Assembly (NCBI RefSeq): GCF_018131185.1
Contig: NZ_JAFCJE010000001.1
Coordinates: 1 to 64,000 of the forward strand
Length of the DNA stretch: 64,000 bases
Source of the DNA: Bradyrhizobium diazoefficiens
GTDB lineage: Bacteria > Pseudomonadota > Alphaproteobacteria > Rhizobiales > Xanthobacteraceae
Reading direction: 5' to 3'
Shown: one piece after another, positions 34,816-43,512 of the stretch
Layout: each line of letters opens with the position of its first letter
Position numbering within the stretch: the first letter of the stretch is position 1
Translations under genes and position numbers: made by a program
The notes under the pieces: model-generated
The model's database searches: none
The model's input: the letters and a program-made list of their open reading frames with translations, nothing else
What the model was told of the DNA's origin: nothing

Positions 34816-35703
34816 ATGGCCGAAATCAAGAAGCCGATCGAATATTCGCCGAGCTGGACCTTCTTCGAGGGTAAATGGCACGACGGCAACGTGCCGATCA
34901 TGGGCCCGCGCACGCACGCGGCCTGGCTCGGCTCGGTGGTGTTCGACGGTGCACGCGCGTTCGAGGGCGTCGCGCCCGATCTCGACCGACACGTCGCCCG
35001 CGCCAATCAATCCGCGATCAATTTTGGCCTGAAGCCGGTGGTCGATACCGGCACCTGGCTCGCGCTCGCAAGCGAAGGCATCGCACGCTTTGCGCCCAAT
35101 GCCGAGCTCTATGTCCGTCCAATGTATTGGGCGCAGAACGGCTCGGGCGGCGGCGTGCTGTTCGACCCCGAGACCACCAATTGGTGCCTGTGCATCTACG
35201 AGGCGCCGATGCCAAAGCCCGTCGGCAACGCCATCACCTTGTCGCCGTTCCGCAGGCCCACCGCCGAATGCGCGCCGGTGGAGGCGAAGGCGGCCTGCCT
35301 CTATCCGAACAATTCGCGCGCGCTCGCGGAAGCCGCTTCCCGCGGCTTCCAGAACGCGCTGATGCTCGACATGCTTGGCAATGTCGCGGAGTTCGGCAAT
35401 TCCAACGTGTTCATGGCCAGGGACGGCGTGGTGTTCACGCCGGTGCCCAACGGCACCTTCCTCAACGGCATCACGCGCCAGCGCGTCATAAGCCTGCTCC
35501 GCGGCGACGGCGTCACCGTGGTCGAGAAGACGTTGCGCTATGCCGACTTCCTGGCCGCCGACGAGATCTTCTCCACCGGCAATTTCGCCAAGGTCGCGCC
35601 CGTCATCCGCATCGACGGGCGCGAGCTGACGCCGGGCCCGTTCTACACGAAAGCGCGGAAGCTCTATTGGGACTTCGCGCATGCGGTAAAGCCGGCGGCT
35701 TAG
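34816..35703 (+). CDS. branched-chain amino acid aminotransferase (class IV)
   Basis: A 295-residue PLP fold-type IV aminotransferase. The N-terminus has FEGKWHDGNVP, SVVFDGARAFEG holds the substrate-binding region, the PLP lysine is in VEAKAACLYPNNSRA near residue 158, and NVAEFGNSNVFM and STGNFAKVAPV carry the phosphate-binding residues. GGGAGG upstream supports the ATG at 34816. It transfers the amino group between glutamate and branched-chain keto acids, the last step of valine, leucine and isoleucine synthesis. It is somewhat shorter than E. coli IlvE; a D-amino-acid aminotransferase-like activity cannot be excluded, so no symbol is assigned. Confidence 0.85.
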   Translation: MAEIKKPIEYSPSWTFFEGKWHDGNVPIMGPRTHAAWLGSVVFDGARAFEGVAPDLDRHVARANQSAINFGLKPVVDTGTWLALASEGIARFAPNAELYVRPMYWAQNGSGGGVLFDPETTNWCLCIYEAPMPKPVGNAITLSPFRRPTAECAPVEAKAACLYPNNSRALAEAASRGFQNALMLDMLGNVAEFGNSNVFMARDGVVFTPVPNGTFLNGITRQRVISLLRGDGVTVVEKTLRYADFLAADEIFSTGNFAKVAPVIRIDGRELTPGPFYTKARKLYWDFAHAVKPAA

Positions 35704-35730
35704 GCTCGCATGCGCGCCACGGACTCCGCT

Positions 35731-35831
35731 GTCATCCTCCGCGAAGGCGGACGATCCAGCATTCCAGAGGCGGCAGTGATTGACCCGATGGGCCGCGGTG
35801 TACTGGATGCCCCGCCAGCGCTGGGCATGAC
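35731..35831. repeat. dispersed repeat (GTCATCC/GGGCATGAC family)
   Basis: Begins GTCATCCTCCGCGAAGGCGGA, with internal CCAGCATTCCAG, and ends in GCTGGGCATGACA. The CCGC..GCGG core and the outer GTCAT/ATGAC pair make a hairpin. It lies between convergent genes and may act as a bidirectional terminator. Confidence 0.6.
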
Positions 35832-35840
35832 ACCGACTTC

Positions 35841-36458
35841 TTAGCTCCGTCGCTCAAACCAGCTGAACTGAAACGCCTGCGTCGAATTCCACGGCGTATG
35901 ATGCGTCTCGCCGCGCGTCTCGATCAGCTCGAACTCCGGCCCCAGCTCTGCTGCAAGGCTGGCGCTGTCATGGCGCTGCACCGGCAAGCCGCTGCATTTC
36001 TCCGGACCATCGGGCGCAAACGTCGCGATGATGACGTGGCCGCCGGGCGCGATAGCAGACCGCAGGCGCTCGACGTAAGCAGCTCTGTCGCGGGAATCGG
36101 TCAGGAAGTGAAACGCCGCGCGATCGTGCCATACATCGTAGATCCTCGCCGGCCGCCATGTCGTGGCGTCGGCAACGATCCAGTTGACGATTGACGCGGC
36201 TCCGCCGATCCGCTTCTTCGCCGCATCGAGCGCGTTGGCAGAAAGATCCAGCACGGCGACGTCACGATATCCGTCCTGCAACAACGCGTCGACCAGCCGC
36301 GAAGCGCCGCCGCCGATATCGATGATGGCGGCCTCGCGATCGGATTTGGCGGCCCTGATCATCGCGAGCGAGGTAGAGGGGCTATCCTGGAACCAGCTGA
36401 CCTCGGCCTCGCCCTTGCTGGCGTAGACCGTGTCCCAATGAGAGCTTCGGTCGGACAT
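35841..36458 (-). CDS. class I SAM-dependent methyltransferase
   Basis: A 205-residue Rossmann-fold methyltransferase. Motif I IIDIGGGASRLVDALL is near residue 45, the acidic residue after beta 2 is in DVAVLDLSANAL, and motif II-like IVNWIVADAT and post-motif DRAAFHFL follow. The N-terminus SSHWDTVYASKGEAEVSWF is typical of a tellurite-resistance-TehB/thiopurine-like subgroup. Substrate unknown. GGAGG before the ATG. It is 42 bases downstream of phaR on the same strand but is not obviously related to PHB. Confidence 0.83.
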   Translation of the reverse strand: MSDRSSHWDTVYASKGEAEVSWFQDSPSTSLAMIRAAKSDREAAIIDIGGGASRLVDALLQDGYRDVAVLDLSANALDAAKKRIGGAASIVNWIVADATTWRPARIYDVWHDRAAFHFLTDSRDRAAYVERLRSAIAPGGHVIIATFAPDGPEKCSGLPVQRHDSASLAAELGPEFELIETRGETHHTPWNSTQAFQFSWFERRS

Positions 36459-36500
36459 CTCGTATCCTCCGGCTCATTCGCGTGCCGGGAGAAGGAAGAC

Positions 36501-37091
36501 CTATTCTTCCTTCTTCGACATCCGCTCCAGGCGTTCCTGCATTTCCTTCATCTGCTGGCGCAGATCGTCGATGTTGCTGTCCTTTGGCACCTCTGCATTC
36601 GCATCCGGCTCGGGCTCAGCGCTTGTCGCCGGGCGCGGTGGGACGAAGGGCTTGAACATGGAGAAAGTCTGCTGAAACAGTTCCATGTTGCGGCGGACCT
36701 GTTCCTCCAAGGGAGCAAAAGGAGTGCCGGACAGGCTATTGGCGATTTGCTTGCGGAACTTCTCTTGCTCCTGGGTCAGGGTCGCGATCGACTGCTCCAG
36801 ATATTTCGGCACCACCATCTGCATGCTGTCGCCGTAGAAACGAATGAGCTGGCGCAGGAAGGTGGTCGGCAGCAGGTTCTGGCCCGCCTTGTTCTCCTGC
36901 TCGAAGATGATCTGGGCGAGCACGGAGCGGGTGATGTCGTCGCCCGTCTTGGCGTCATAGACCAGGAAATCTTCGCCATCCTTGACCATCGCGGCGAGGT
37001 CTTCCAGCGTCACATAGGTACTCGTTCCGGTGTTATAGAGCCGGCGGTTCGCGTATTTCTTGATGGTGGTGGGTTGGTCTGATTTCGCCAT
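36501..37091 (-). CDS. phaR: polyhydroxyalkanoate synthesis repressor PhaR
   Basis: A DNA-binding repressor that also binds PHB and controls phasin and PHB genes. The 196-residue protein has the conserved N-terminal PHB/PHA accumulation regulator DNA-binding domain (KKYANRRLYNTGTSTYVTLEDLAAMVKDG, about 10-70) and a following regulatory domain with RSVLAQIIFEQE and FYGDSMQ. The C-terminal 80 residues are charged and predicted coiled-coil. It is divergent from phaA-phaB across a 316-base region, the usual genomic arrangement. Confidence 0.93.
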   Translation of the reverse strand: MAKSDQPTTIKKYANRRLYNTGTSTYVTLEDLAAMVKDGEDFLVYDAKTGDDITRSVLAQIIFEQENKAGQNLLPTTFLRQLIRFYGDSMQMVVPKYLEQSIATLTQEQEKFRKQIANSLSGTPFAPLEEQVRRNMELFQQTFSMFKPFVPPRPATSAEPEPDANAEVPKDSNIDDLRQQMKEMQERLERMSKKEE

Positions 37092-37407
37092 GGGCTCTCA
37101 CTTGCAAGCGCGGAGAACGGGAACCCGGCGGGCGATGCCGCAGGGCGGGAAGAGTACGCAACGCAACAAAATAAGCATTTTCAAAGGGGTCACGCTACCG
37201 TTTTGTGCGGCACGGTTAATCGCGGAGCAAAATCTTGCTTGCGAAAGCGCCAAGAACGCTATTTTGAATGCGCTGCGGCATGAATTCGGTCACCGGCCGA
37301 TTGACATGCCTCAACGACGTTAACAGGATGGCTGACGAGACTGGCGAGCCGTTTTCTCAAAGCCCCGCCTGCCCCCTTTAAAAAACCTCAAGCCTCAGGA
37401 GATGCCC
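37092..37407. other. phaR-phaA divergent control region
   Basis: 316 bases without a gene. It holds a likely sigma-70-type promoter for phaA (see 37301-37329) and AT-rich segments with TTGC-containing repeats (around 37195-37250) that could bind PhaR. The AGGAG site of phaA is at its end. Confidence 0.5.
37301..37329 (+). promoter_or_regulatory. candidate sigma-70-type promoter for phaA
   Basis: TTGACA at 37301-37306, a 17-base spacer, and CAGGAT at 37324-37329. The -35 box is perfect and the -10 box matches at three positions. It is about 80 bases upstream of phaA. Confidence 0.45.
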
Positions 37408-38586
37408 ATGTCAGACGATGTCGTCATCGTCAGCGCCGCCCGCACCCCGGTCGGAAGCTTCAACGGAGCGTTCGCGACCCTCCCCGCCCACGATCTCGGC
37501 GCCATCGCCATCAAGGCCGCGCTGGAGCGCGGTGGCATCGAGCCCGGCCGGGTCTCGGAAGTCATCATGGGGCAGATCCTGACCGCCGCCCAGGGTCAGA
37601 ACCCCGCCCGCCAGGCCTCGATCGGCGCCGGTATCCCGGTGGAGAGCCCGGCCTGGGGCGTGAACCAGCTTTGCGGCTCGGGCCTGCGGACGGTCGCACT
37701 CGGCTACCAGGCGCTGCTCAACGGCGATTCCGAAATCGTGGTTGCCGGCGGCCAGGAATCCATGAGCATGGCCCCGCACGCCCAATATCTGCGTGGTGGC
37801 GTCAAGATGGGCCCCGTCGAGTTCGTCGACACGATGATCAAGGACGGTCTGTGGGATGCCTTCAACGGCTACCACATGGGCAACACCGCCGAGAACGTCG
37901 CGCGCCAGTGGCAGATCACCCGCGCTCAACAGGACGAGTTCGCGGTCGCCTCGCAGCAGAAGGCCGAGGCGGCGCAGAAGGCCGGTAAGTTCAACGACGA
38001 GATCGTCCCCGTCACCATCAAGACCCGCAAAGGTGACGTCGTCGTCAGCGCCGACGAATATCCGCGTCACGGCGCAACGCTCGACGCGATGGCCAAGCTC
38101 AAGCCGGCCTTCGAGAAGGAAGGCACGGTCACCGCGGGCTCTGCCTCCGGCATCAATGACGGCGCTGCCGCGGTGGTGCTGATGACCGCCAAGCAGGCGG
38201 CCAAGGAAGGCAAGAAGCCGCTCGCGCGAATCGTCTCCTGGGCACAGGCCGGCGTCGATCCGAAGATCATGGGCTCGGGGCCGATCCCGGCCTCGCGCGC
38301 TGCGCTGAAGAAGGCCGGCTGGAATGTCGGCGATCTCGACTTGATCGAGGCCAACGAAGCCTTCGCGGCGCAGGCCTGCGCGGTCAACAAGGACCTCGGC
38401 TGGGACACCTCCAAGGTCAACGTCAATGGCGGCGCGATCGCGATCGGCCATCCGGTCGGCGCGTCCGGCGCCCGCGTGCTGGTGACGCTGCTGCACGAAA
38501 TGCAGAAGCGCGATTCGAAGAAGGGCCTTGCCACGCTGTGCATCGGCGGCGGCATGGGTATCGCGATGTGTATCGCGCGCGACTGA
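37408..38586 (+). CDS. phaA: acetyl-CoA acetyltransferase (beta-ketothiolase)
   Basis: Condenses two acetyl-CoA to acetoacetyl-CoA, the first step of PHB synthesis. The 392-residue thiolase has the nucleophile Cys in [10 protein letters not shown] near residue 90, the catalytic His in [14 protein letters not shown] near residue 350, and the second Cys in LCIGGGMG near residue 380. The frame opens at 37402, but AGGAG spacing favours the ATG at 37408. PhaB follows after 253 bases that contain a strong terminator, so phaB is at least partly transcribed separately. Confidence 0.96.
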   Translation: MSDDVVIVSAARTPVGSFNGAFATLPAHDLGAIAIKAALERGGIEPGRVSEVIMGQILTAAQGQNPARQASIGAGIPVESPAWGVNQLCGSGLRTVALGYQALLNGDSEIVVAGGQESMSMAPHAQYLRGGVKMGPVEFVDTMIKDGLWDAFNGYHMGNTAENVARQWQITRAQQDEFAVASQQKAEAAQKAGKFNDEIVPVTIKTRKGDVVVSADEYPRHGATLDAMAKLKPAFEKEGTVTAGSASGINDGAAAVVLMTAKQAAKEGKKPLARIVSWAQAGVDPKIMGSGPIPASRAALKKAGWNVGDLDLIEANEAFAAQACAVNKDLGWDTSKVNVNGGAIAIGHPVGASGARVLVTLLHEMQKRDSKKGLATLCIGGGMGIAMCIARD

Positions 38587-38592
38587 CGATAG

Positions 38593-38639
38593 CTGACGTG
38601 CAGCTTACGCGCGGTGTGCGCGTGCGCTGCACACGTCAG
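38593..38639. terminator. long imperfect hairpin after phaA
   Basis: CTGACGTGCAGC (38593-38604) pairs with GCTGCACACGTCAG (38626-38639), with two extra bases in the second arm, just seven bases after the stop codon. Confidence 0.45.
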
Positions 38640-38720
38640 TGAGTGCGTTGCACGCGACTAAAAAGGCAGCGGTTGCGAATCAAATATTCTTCGCAACTGC
38701 GCAAGCCTCGACTAAAGAGA

Positions 38721-38750
38721 AACGCCCGGCTCAACGCCGGGCGTTTTGTT
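38721..38750 (+). terminator. intrinsic terminator between phaA and phaB
   Basis: AACGCCCGGC (38721-38730), loop TCAAC, and GCCGGGCGTT (38736-38745) form a perfect 10-bp stem followed by TTGTT. A convincing Rho-independent terminator for phaA. Confidence 0.85.
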
Positions 38751-38839
38751 CTTGATGTCCGTCAAACCAGCCGCATAATCCGCAGTTAAAAAGCGATCAC
38801 GTCAGAAACGTCCGAAAAGTCCAAGGGAAGGGATACGAT

Positions 38840-39565
38840 ATGGCACGTGTTGCATTGGTCACGGGTGGTACGCGGGGCATCGGTGCTGCGATCAGCAAGG
38901 CGCTGAAGGCGGCCGGCTACAAGGTTGCGGCGAGCTATGCCGGCAACGACGCGGCGGCGGAGAAGTTCAAGGCCGAGACCGGCATTGCCGTCTACAAATG
39001 GGACGTCAGCAATTTCGACGCCTGCGCGGAAGGTGTGAAGAAGGTCGAGGCCGATCTCGGGCCGATCGAGGTGCTCGTCAATAATGCCGGCATCACCCGC
39101 GACACCGCCTTCCACAAGATGACGCTCGAGCAGTGGAACGCCGTCATCAACACCAATCTCGGCTCGCTCTTCAACATGACCCGCCAGGTCATCGAGGGCA
39201 TGCGTTCACGCAAGTTCGGCCGCATCATCTCGATCTCGTCGATCAACGGCCAGAAGGGGCAGTTCGGTCAGGTCAATTATTCTGCGGCGAAGGCCGGCGA
39301 CATCGGCTTCACCAAGGCGCTCGCGCTGGAGAATGCCAAGGGCGGCATCACCGTGAATGCGATCTGCCCCGGCTACATCAACACCGAAATGGTGCAGGCC
39401 GTGCCGAAGGACGTTCTGGAGAAGAACGTGATCCCGCAGATCCCGGTCAACCGGCTCGGCGAGCCCGAGGAGATTGCGCGCGCCGTCGTGTTCCTCGCGG
39501 CCGACGAGGCCGGCTTCGTCACGGGCTCGACCATGACCATCAACGGCGGCCAATACCAGGCCTGA
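38840..39565 (+). CDS. phaB: acetoacetyl-CoA reductase
   Basis: NADPH-dependent reduction of acetoacetyl-CoA to (R)-3-hydroxybutyryl-CoA, the monomer for PHB synthase. The 241-residue SDR protein has the cofactor motif VTGGTRGIGAAI (residues 7-18), NNAGITRD near residue 83, the catalytic Ser of ISISSINGQKGQFGQ, and the YSAAKAG motif near residue 148 with catalytic Tyr and Lys. The C-terminus ends VTGSTMTINGGQY. The PHB synthase gene phaC is not in this window. A weak hairpin follows at 39633-39655. Confidence 0.94.
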   Translation: MARVALVTGGTRGIGAAISKALKAAGYKVAASYAGNDAAAEKFKAETGIAVYKWDVSNFDACAEGVKKVEADLGPIEVLVNNAGITRDTAFHKMTLEQWNAVINTNLGSLFNMTRQVIEGMRSRKFGRIISISSINGQKGQFGQVNYSAAKAGDIGFTKALALENAKGGITVNAICPGYINTEMVQAVPKDVLEKNVIPQIPVNRLGEPEEIARAVVFLAADEAGFVTGSTMTINGGQYQA

Positions 39566-39632
39566 GATAACGCCGGGCCCTAAGCCAAAAGCCTGTAGCT
39601 TCAGGCGCGACAAGGCGATAGTGAAGACGACA

Positions 39633-39655
39633 ATGCCCGGCCTCGCGCCGGGCAT
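39633..39655 (+). terminator. hairpin after phaB
   Basis: ATGCCCGGC (39633-39641) and GCCGGGCAT (39647-39655) form a 9-bp stem with a CTCGC loop. The following bases are only moderately T-rich, so termination may be partial. Confidence 0.55.
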
Positions 39656-39678
39656 CATCGTCCTCGGGCCTTTGATTG

Positions 39679-40548
39679 ATGACCCCGCGCACAGCCACGC
39701 TGATCGGATTGACCGCGATCCTGATGTGGTCGCTGCTGTCAGTAATGACGGTGGCGACCGGAAAGATCCCGGCGTTCCAGCTCGCCGCGATGACCTTCGC
39801 GATCGGCGGGCTCGTCGGTCTGCTCACCTGGATCGGCCGCGGCGAAGCGGCGAAAAGCCTGCGCCAGCCGCTCGTCGTTTGGGCCGTCGGCGTCGGCGGC
39901 CTGTTCGGCTATCACGCGCTCTATTTCCTGGCGCTGCGCTTTGCGCCGCCGGCCGAGGCCGGCCTGCTGAATTATCTCTGGCCGCTCCTGATCGTACTGT
40001 TCTCGTCGTTCCTGCCGGGCGAGCGGCTCGCGCTGCATCACATCGTCGGCGCGGTGCTCGGCCTCGTCGGCACTGTGCTGCTGTTTGCCGGCAACACCAG
40101 CGGCTTTGAGCCGGGTCAGGTGCCGGGGCTGGTCGCGGCCTTCATCGCCGCGTTCGTCTGGGCAATCTATTCGGTGTCGTCGCGGCGCTTGAAGGCCGTG
40201 CCGACCGATGCGGTCGCCGGCTTCTGTCTCGCTACGGCGGTGCTCGCCGCGTTGATGCACGCAGCGCTCGAAACCACGGTGTGGCCGGAGACGAGCTTGC
40301 AATGGCTCTCCGTGATCGCGCTGGGCATCGGCCCCGTCGGTGCTGCGTTCTACGCCTGGGACATCGGCATGAAGCGTGGCGACATCCGCGTGCTCGGCGC
40401 CGCGTCCTACGCGACGCCGCTGCTCTCGACCGGATTCCTCATCGCGGCCGGCTTCGCCAAGGCCAGCGCCAACATCGCGATTGCCGCGATCCTGATCGCC
40501 GGCGGCGGCTTGATTGCCGCAAAGGACATGGTGTTGCGGAAGCGATGA
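39679..40548 (+). CDS. DMT family (EamA) transporter, YddG-like amino acid exporter
   Basis: A 289-residue inner-membrane protein with about ten TM segments and two EamA repeats. The N-terminal half has IPAFQLAAMTFAIGG and FGYHALYFLALRFAPPAEAGLLNYLWPLLIVLFSS, and the second has PVGAAFYAWDIGMKRGDIRVLGAASYATPLLST. This pattern resembles the YddG aromatic amino acid exporter group. The preceding TTG is in frame, but the ATG at 39679 is preferred. Substrate is inferred only. Confidence 0.82.
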   Translation: MTPRTATLIGLTAILMWSLLSVMTVATGKIPAFQLAAMTFAIGGLVGLLTWIGRGEAAKSLRQPLVVWAVGVGGLFGYHALYFLALRFAPPAEAGLLNYLWPLLIVLFSSFLPGERLALHHIVGAVLGLVGTVLLFAGNTSGFEPGQVPGLVAAFIAAFVWAIYSVSSRRLKAVPTDAVAGFCLATAVLAALMHAALETTVWPETSLQWLSVIALGIGPVGAAFYAWDIGMKRGDIRVLGAASYATPLLSTGFLIAAGFAKASANIAIAAILIAGGGLIAAKDMVLRKR

Positions 40549-40551
40549 TCG

Positions 40552-41235
40552 TCATTCCGAAGGTCGCCAGCCCGGCGGGCGATACTTCGCTTCCGGAATC
40601 TGCCCGAGCTCGGAGCGCTGCAGGCGCCGTGGCGTCGTGCCGTAGAACTCCTGGAAGCTCATGATCAGCGGACGCCATTTGTCGGGATCGATGCGGTTCT
40701 TGGCGCCGTCCATCATGATGCCGGGGTGTGCATGCACGCGCGTGATGCGGACCTCGATCGCGGCGAGATGGCCGCGAAAGCTGTCGTCGTCCTGCGCCAT
40801 CTCGTGCACATGCGCGACCTTGGCTTCCATCTGCACCGGACATTCGGCGGCACGCGGCGCGACGATTGTCTCGCCCCGCAGCGCCGTCAATCCGCTGAGG
40901 CCGAACTTGTCCTTTTCGTGCCGATAGCCGCGATAGAGCTTGCTGGGCGGCACCGGATCGGAGCCTGTGGTGCGGGCGAGACGGTCGACCGCGGCCACGA
41001 GGCCGGAGGACGGCAAATTGAGTGTGCATTCGCCGGTGCGAATCATGTTCTCGGTGGTCTTGGAATTGCGCGCGAGCCCGAGCATGCAGCGCCATCCCAC
41101 CCACCATGCCGACGACATCGGTGCAAGATTGCAGGAGCCGTCCTCGTTGGTTGATCCGATCAGGACGACGGGTGTGCCGAAATAGAGGATTGCCGGATCG
41201 ATCTGAATGATCGGGTGATCGAAGGTACCATGCAT
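40552..41235 (-). CDS. flavin reductase-like (FMN-binding split barrel) protein
   Basis: A 227-residue protein of the flavin reductase-like domain family. It has the FMN-contacting segments PVVLIGSTNEDGSCNLAPMSSAWW and LARNSKTTENMIRTGECTLNLPS, then CPVQMEAKVAHVHE. The 40-residue C-terminal tail is specific to this subgroup. It may supply reduced flavin or act on another substrate; no partner oxygenase is adjacent. The ATG at 41235 has AGGAG upstream; the frame continues to 41502 without coding character. Confidence 0.85.
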   Translation of the reverse strand: MHGTFDHPIIQIDPAILYFGTPVVLIGSTNEDGSCNLAPMSSAWWVGWRCMLGLARNSKTTENMIRTGECTLNLPSSGLVAAVDRLARTTGSDPVPPSKLYRGYRHEKDKFGLSGLTALRGETIVAPRAAECPVQMEAKVAHVHEMAQDDDSFRGHLAAIEVRITRVHAHPGIMMDGAKNRIDPDKWRPLIMSFQEFYGTTPRRLQRSELGQIPEAKYRPPGWRPSE

Positions 41236-41308
41236 CGCTCGCTCCTGTTCTGGGAGCGCCGTCCTACGATGTGTGGGGTCGCGATCCCACCCGATTCCGG
41301 ATCGCGGG

Positions 41309-41731
41309 TTACGGTTCCCAGCCCTTTGGCGCGAGCTCGAACTTCGCGAATTCGAACGCAGGCGCCACGGTGCAGCCGACCAGGGTCCATTCGCCCGTCG
41401 TCTCAGCCATCTGCCAGGCATTCGCCGGCACGATCGCCTGCGGGCGCTCTCCACTCGCGAGGTCGGTACCGAGCTGCACCTCATGCTGCGAGCAACGGTC
41501 ATGGGCGATGCGCAGCGTCAGCGGACTGCCGGCGTAATAATGCCAGGTCTCGACCGCGTCGACGCGATGCCAGTGCGAACGCTCGCCGCTTACGAGCAGG
41601 AAATAGATCGAGGTCGAACGCGAGCGGCCGTTGGCGTCGGTGGCCTGGTCGCGGAACGTCTCGCGGTAATGCCCGCCTTCGGGATGCGGGCGGAGCTCGA
41701 GGCGCGCGATGATCTCGGCTGCGGTCGGCAT
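41309..41731 (-). CDS. cupin family protein (DUF985, Cupin_5)
   Basis: A 140-residue single-domain cupin. The N-terminus LELRPHPEGGHYRETFRD and the central STSIYFLLVSGERSHWHRVDAVETWHYYAGSPL carry the His and Glu positions of the metal or ligand pocket, and the C-terminal WTLVGCTVAPAFEFAKFEL is diagnostic for DUF985. Function of the family is unknown. Its start lies within 14-bp tandem repeats that begin in the end of gloB, 51 bases upstream. Confidence 0.9.
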   Translation of the reverse strand: MPTAAEIIARLELRPHPEGGHYRETFRDQATDANGRSRSTSIYFLLVSGERSHWHRVDAVETWHYYAGSPLTLRIAHDRCSQHEVQLGTDLASGERPQAIVPANAWQMAETTGEWTLVGCTVAPAFEFAKFELAPKGWEP

Positions 41732-41739
41732 CGGTCCAG

Positions 41740-41796
41740 TCAGGACTTTCTTCTGCAGAACTTGCTCTTCAGGACTTGTGCTTCAAGATTTGTTCT
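41740..41796 (-). repeat. 14-bp imperfect tandem repeats across the gloB stop
   Basis: On the minus strand four units in a row: AGAACAAATCTTGA, AGCACAAGTCCTGA, AGAGCAAGTTCTGC and AGAAGAAAGTCCTGA. The first supplies the gloB stop codon. The repeats run into the DUF985 upstream region. Slippage here could change the gloB end or the spacing of the next gene. Confidence 0.65.
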
Positions 41797-42550
41797 TGCG
41801 CTCGCGCAGCTCGCCGAACACCGCGGCGGCATCCGCGCCCTTCATGTGCAGCCTGGCTGCGACCGACGGTTCGTCGGCGCGCAGGAACACGTTGGCCCGC
41901 TTCTCCTCGCCAAGCAATGTCGGAATGGTCGGTTTGTTCTCGGCCCGGAGCTTCGCCACCTCCGCCGCGCGCGCCTGCAGCGCCGCATTGTCGGGATCGA
42001 CGGTGAGCGCGAACTTGACGTTGGAGGCCGTGTATTCGTGGCCGCAATAGAGCTTGAAGTCGTCGGGCAGGGCACGCAGCTTCAGAAGCGAATCCCACAT
42101 CATCGGGTAGGTGCCCTCGAACACGCGGCCGCAGCCGATCGAGAACAGCGTGTCGGCGGCGAAGACCGTCTTCTCCGTGTCGAACACGTAGGAGATGTGG
42201 TCGAGTGTGTGGCCGGGCGTCTCGATCACGCGCGCCAGCAGATTGCCGATCTTGACCACGTCGGCATTGGCGACGCGCAGATCGACGTCCGCGATCGCCG
42301 TGGTCTTGTCGTGCGGCGCGACGACGCGGCAATTGTATTTGCCTTTGAGCTCGGCAACGCCGCCGACATGATCGCCGTGATGATGGGTGATCAGGATGTC
42401 GGTGAGCTGCCAGCCTTCGCGGTCGAGCGCCTTCAGGATGGGGCCGGCCTCCGGCGCATCGATCGACGCCGTCGCCTTGGTTTCCACATCGTGGATCAGA
42501 TAACCGAAATTGTCGTTTAAACAGGTGAAAGTACGAATTTCGGCGGCCAT
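41783..42550 (-). CDS. gloB: hydroxyacylglutathione hydrolase (glyoxalase II)
   Basis: Hydrolyses S-lactoylglutathione to lactate and glutathione, completing methylglyoxal detoxification in the cytoplasm. The 255-residue metallo-beta-lactamase-fold protein has the metal motif THHHGDHVGG near residue 60, GHTLDHISY, and ADTLFSIGCGRVFEGT with the bridging Asp. The C-terminal substrate-binding part includes YCGHEYTASN and the KRANVFLR motif. GGAG seven bases before the ATG at 42550. It is divergent from a methyltransferase gene, a conserved pairing in alphaproteobacteria. Confidence 0.95.
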   Translation of the reverse strand: MAAEIRTFTCLNDNFGYLIHDVETKATASIDAPEAGPILKALDREGWQLTDILITHHHGDHVGGVAELKGKYNCRVVAPHDKTTAIADVDLRVANADVVKIGNLLARVIETPGHTLDHISYVFDTEKTVFAADTLFSIGCGRVFEGTYPMMWDSLLKLRALPDDFKLYCGHEYTASNVKFALTVDPDNAALQARAAEVAKLRAENKPTIPTLLGEEKRANVFLRADEPSVAARLHMKGADAAAVFGELRERKNKS

Positions 42551-42657
42551 GTCATCTCCATCGCGCTCAGCCCGCCAGACAAATATGGCGTTAACGTTGC
42601 GCAGGCAATGCAATATTCCGCGCGCGGCGCCGGCCTCGCGCATGTTACATTGCAGTC

Positions 42658-43401
42658 ATGACCATCGACGTCGTCGACCTCCGCGAGTTCTATTCCCGCC
42701 GCCTCGGGATTGTGGCGCGACAAATGATCAATCGCGGCATCCGGGAGCGCTGGCCGGGCGCGCAGGGCCAGCGCGTGCTCGGTCTTGGCTATCCCACGCC
42801 CTATCTGGGGTTGTTCCGGGAAGATGCCGAGCGCTGCATCGCCTTCATGCCGGCGGCCCAGGGCGTCCTGAAATGGCCGACGGGACGGCCGGCGCTGGCT
42901 TCGCTGGTCGACGAATTCTCGCTGCCGCTTCCCGACGCCGCGGTCGACCGCATCCTGCTGGTCCACGCGCTGGAGATGTCGGACGATCCGGCCGCGCTGC
43001 TGCGCGAGGTGTGGCGGGTGCTGTCGCCGTCCGGGCGCGTGATCGCGGTGATCCCGAACCGGCGCGGGGTGTGGACCCGCACCGACAGCACGCCGTTCGG
43101 TCACGGCCGGCCCTATTCGCGCTCGCAGATCACCGATCTGTTGCGCCAGACCTGGTTCACGCCGACAGCCTGGGGCGAAGCGCTGTTCATGCCGCCCTAT
43201 GCCGGCGGTTGGGTGCTGAGATCGGCGCAGATGTGGGAGCGCGCCGGCGCGGCGCTGTCGCTGCCCTTTGCCGGCGTCCATATCGTGGAGGCGACCAAGC
43301 AGGTTTACCGCGCGATCCCCGCCAAGCAGCGGGCGCGGCTCATTCCGTCGCTTGCGAAGCCGGTGCTGGTGCCGTCCTCGACGACGGCGACGCGCAGCTA
43401 G
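42658..43401 (+). CDS. SAM-dependent methyltransferase domain protein
   Basis: A 247-residue protein with a methyltransferase type 11-like core. The usual motif I is replaced by QRVLGLGYPTPYLGLF. The motif DAAVDRILLVHALEMSDDPAALLREVWRVLSPSGRVIAVIPNRRGVW (post-motif segments) is conserved. The N-terminal VDLREFYSRRLGIVARQMI is typical of rhizobial orthologues that sit next to gloB. The C-terminus is basic. Substrate unknown. A short hairpin follows its stop at 43404-43427. Confidence 0.8.
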   Translation: MTIDVVDLREFYSRRLGIVARQMINRGIRERWPGAQGQRVLGLGYPTPYLGLFREDAERCIAFMPAAQGVLKWPTGRPALASLVDEFSLPLPDAAVDRILLVHALEMSDDPAALLREVWRVLSPSGRVIAVIPNRRGVWTRTDSTPFGHGRPYSRSQITDLLRQTWFTPTAWGEALFMPPYAGGWVLRSAQMWERAGAALSLPFAGVHIVEATKQVYRAIPAKQRARLIPSLAKPVLVPSSTTATRS

Positions 43402-43403
43402 CT

Positions 43404-43427
43404 TCACCTCTCCCTCGGGAGAGGTGA
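43404..43427. terminator. hairpin after the methyltransferase gene
   Basis: TCACCTCTCC (43404-43413), loop CTCG, GGAGAGGTGA (43418-43427): a perfect 10-bp stem three bases after the stop codon, related to the CTCCCC repeat family. Confidence 0.55.
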
Positions 43428-43463
43428 TCCATGCCCGGAGCGCTCACCGCTTCAGCCGACGCA

Positions 43464-43497
43464 CAAAAAAATCGTCCCGGCGGAGCCGGGACGATTT
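43464..43497 (-). terminator. intrinsic terminator of the DUF4167 gene
   Basis: On the minus strand ATCGTCCCGGC, loop TCC, GCCGGGACGAT (43495-43471), followed by a run of T. A perfect 11-bp stem with a U tract, 16 bases after the gene stop. Confidence 0.9.
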
Positions 43498-43512
43498 CAG
43501 ATCGGAAGAAGC

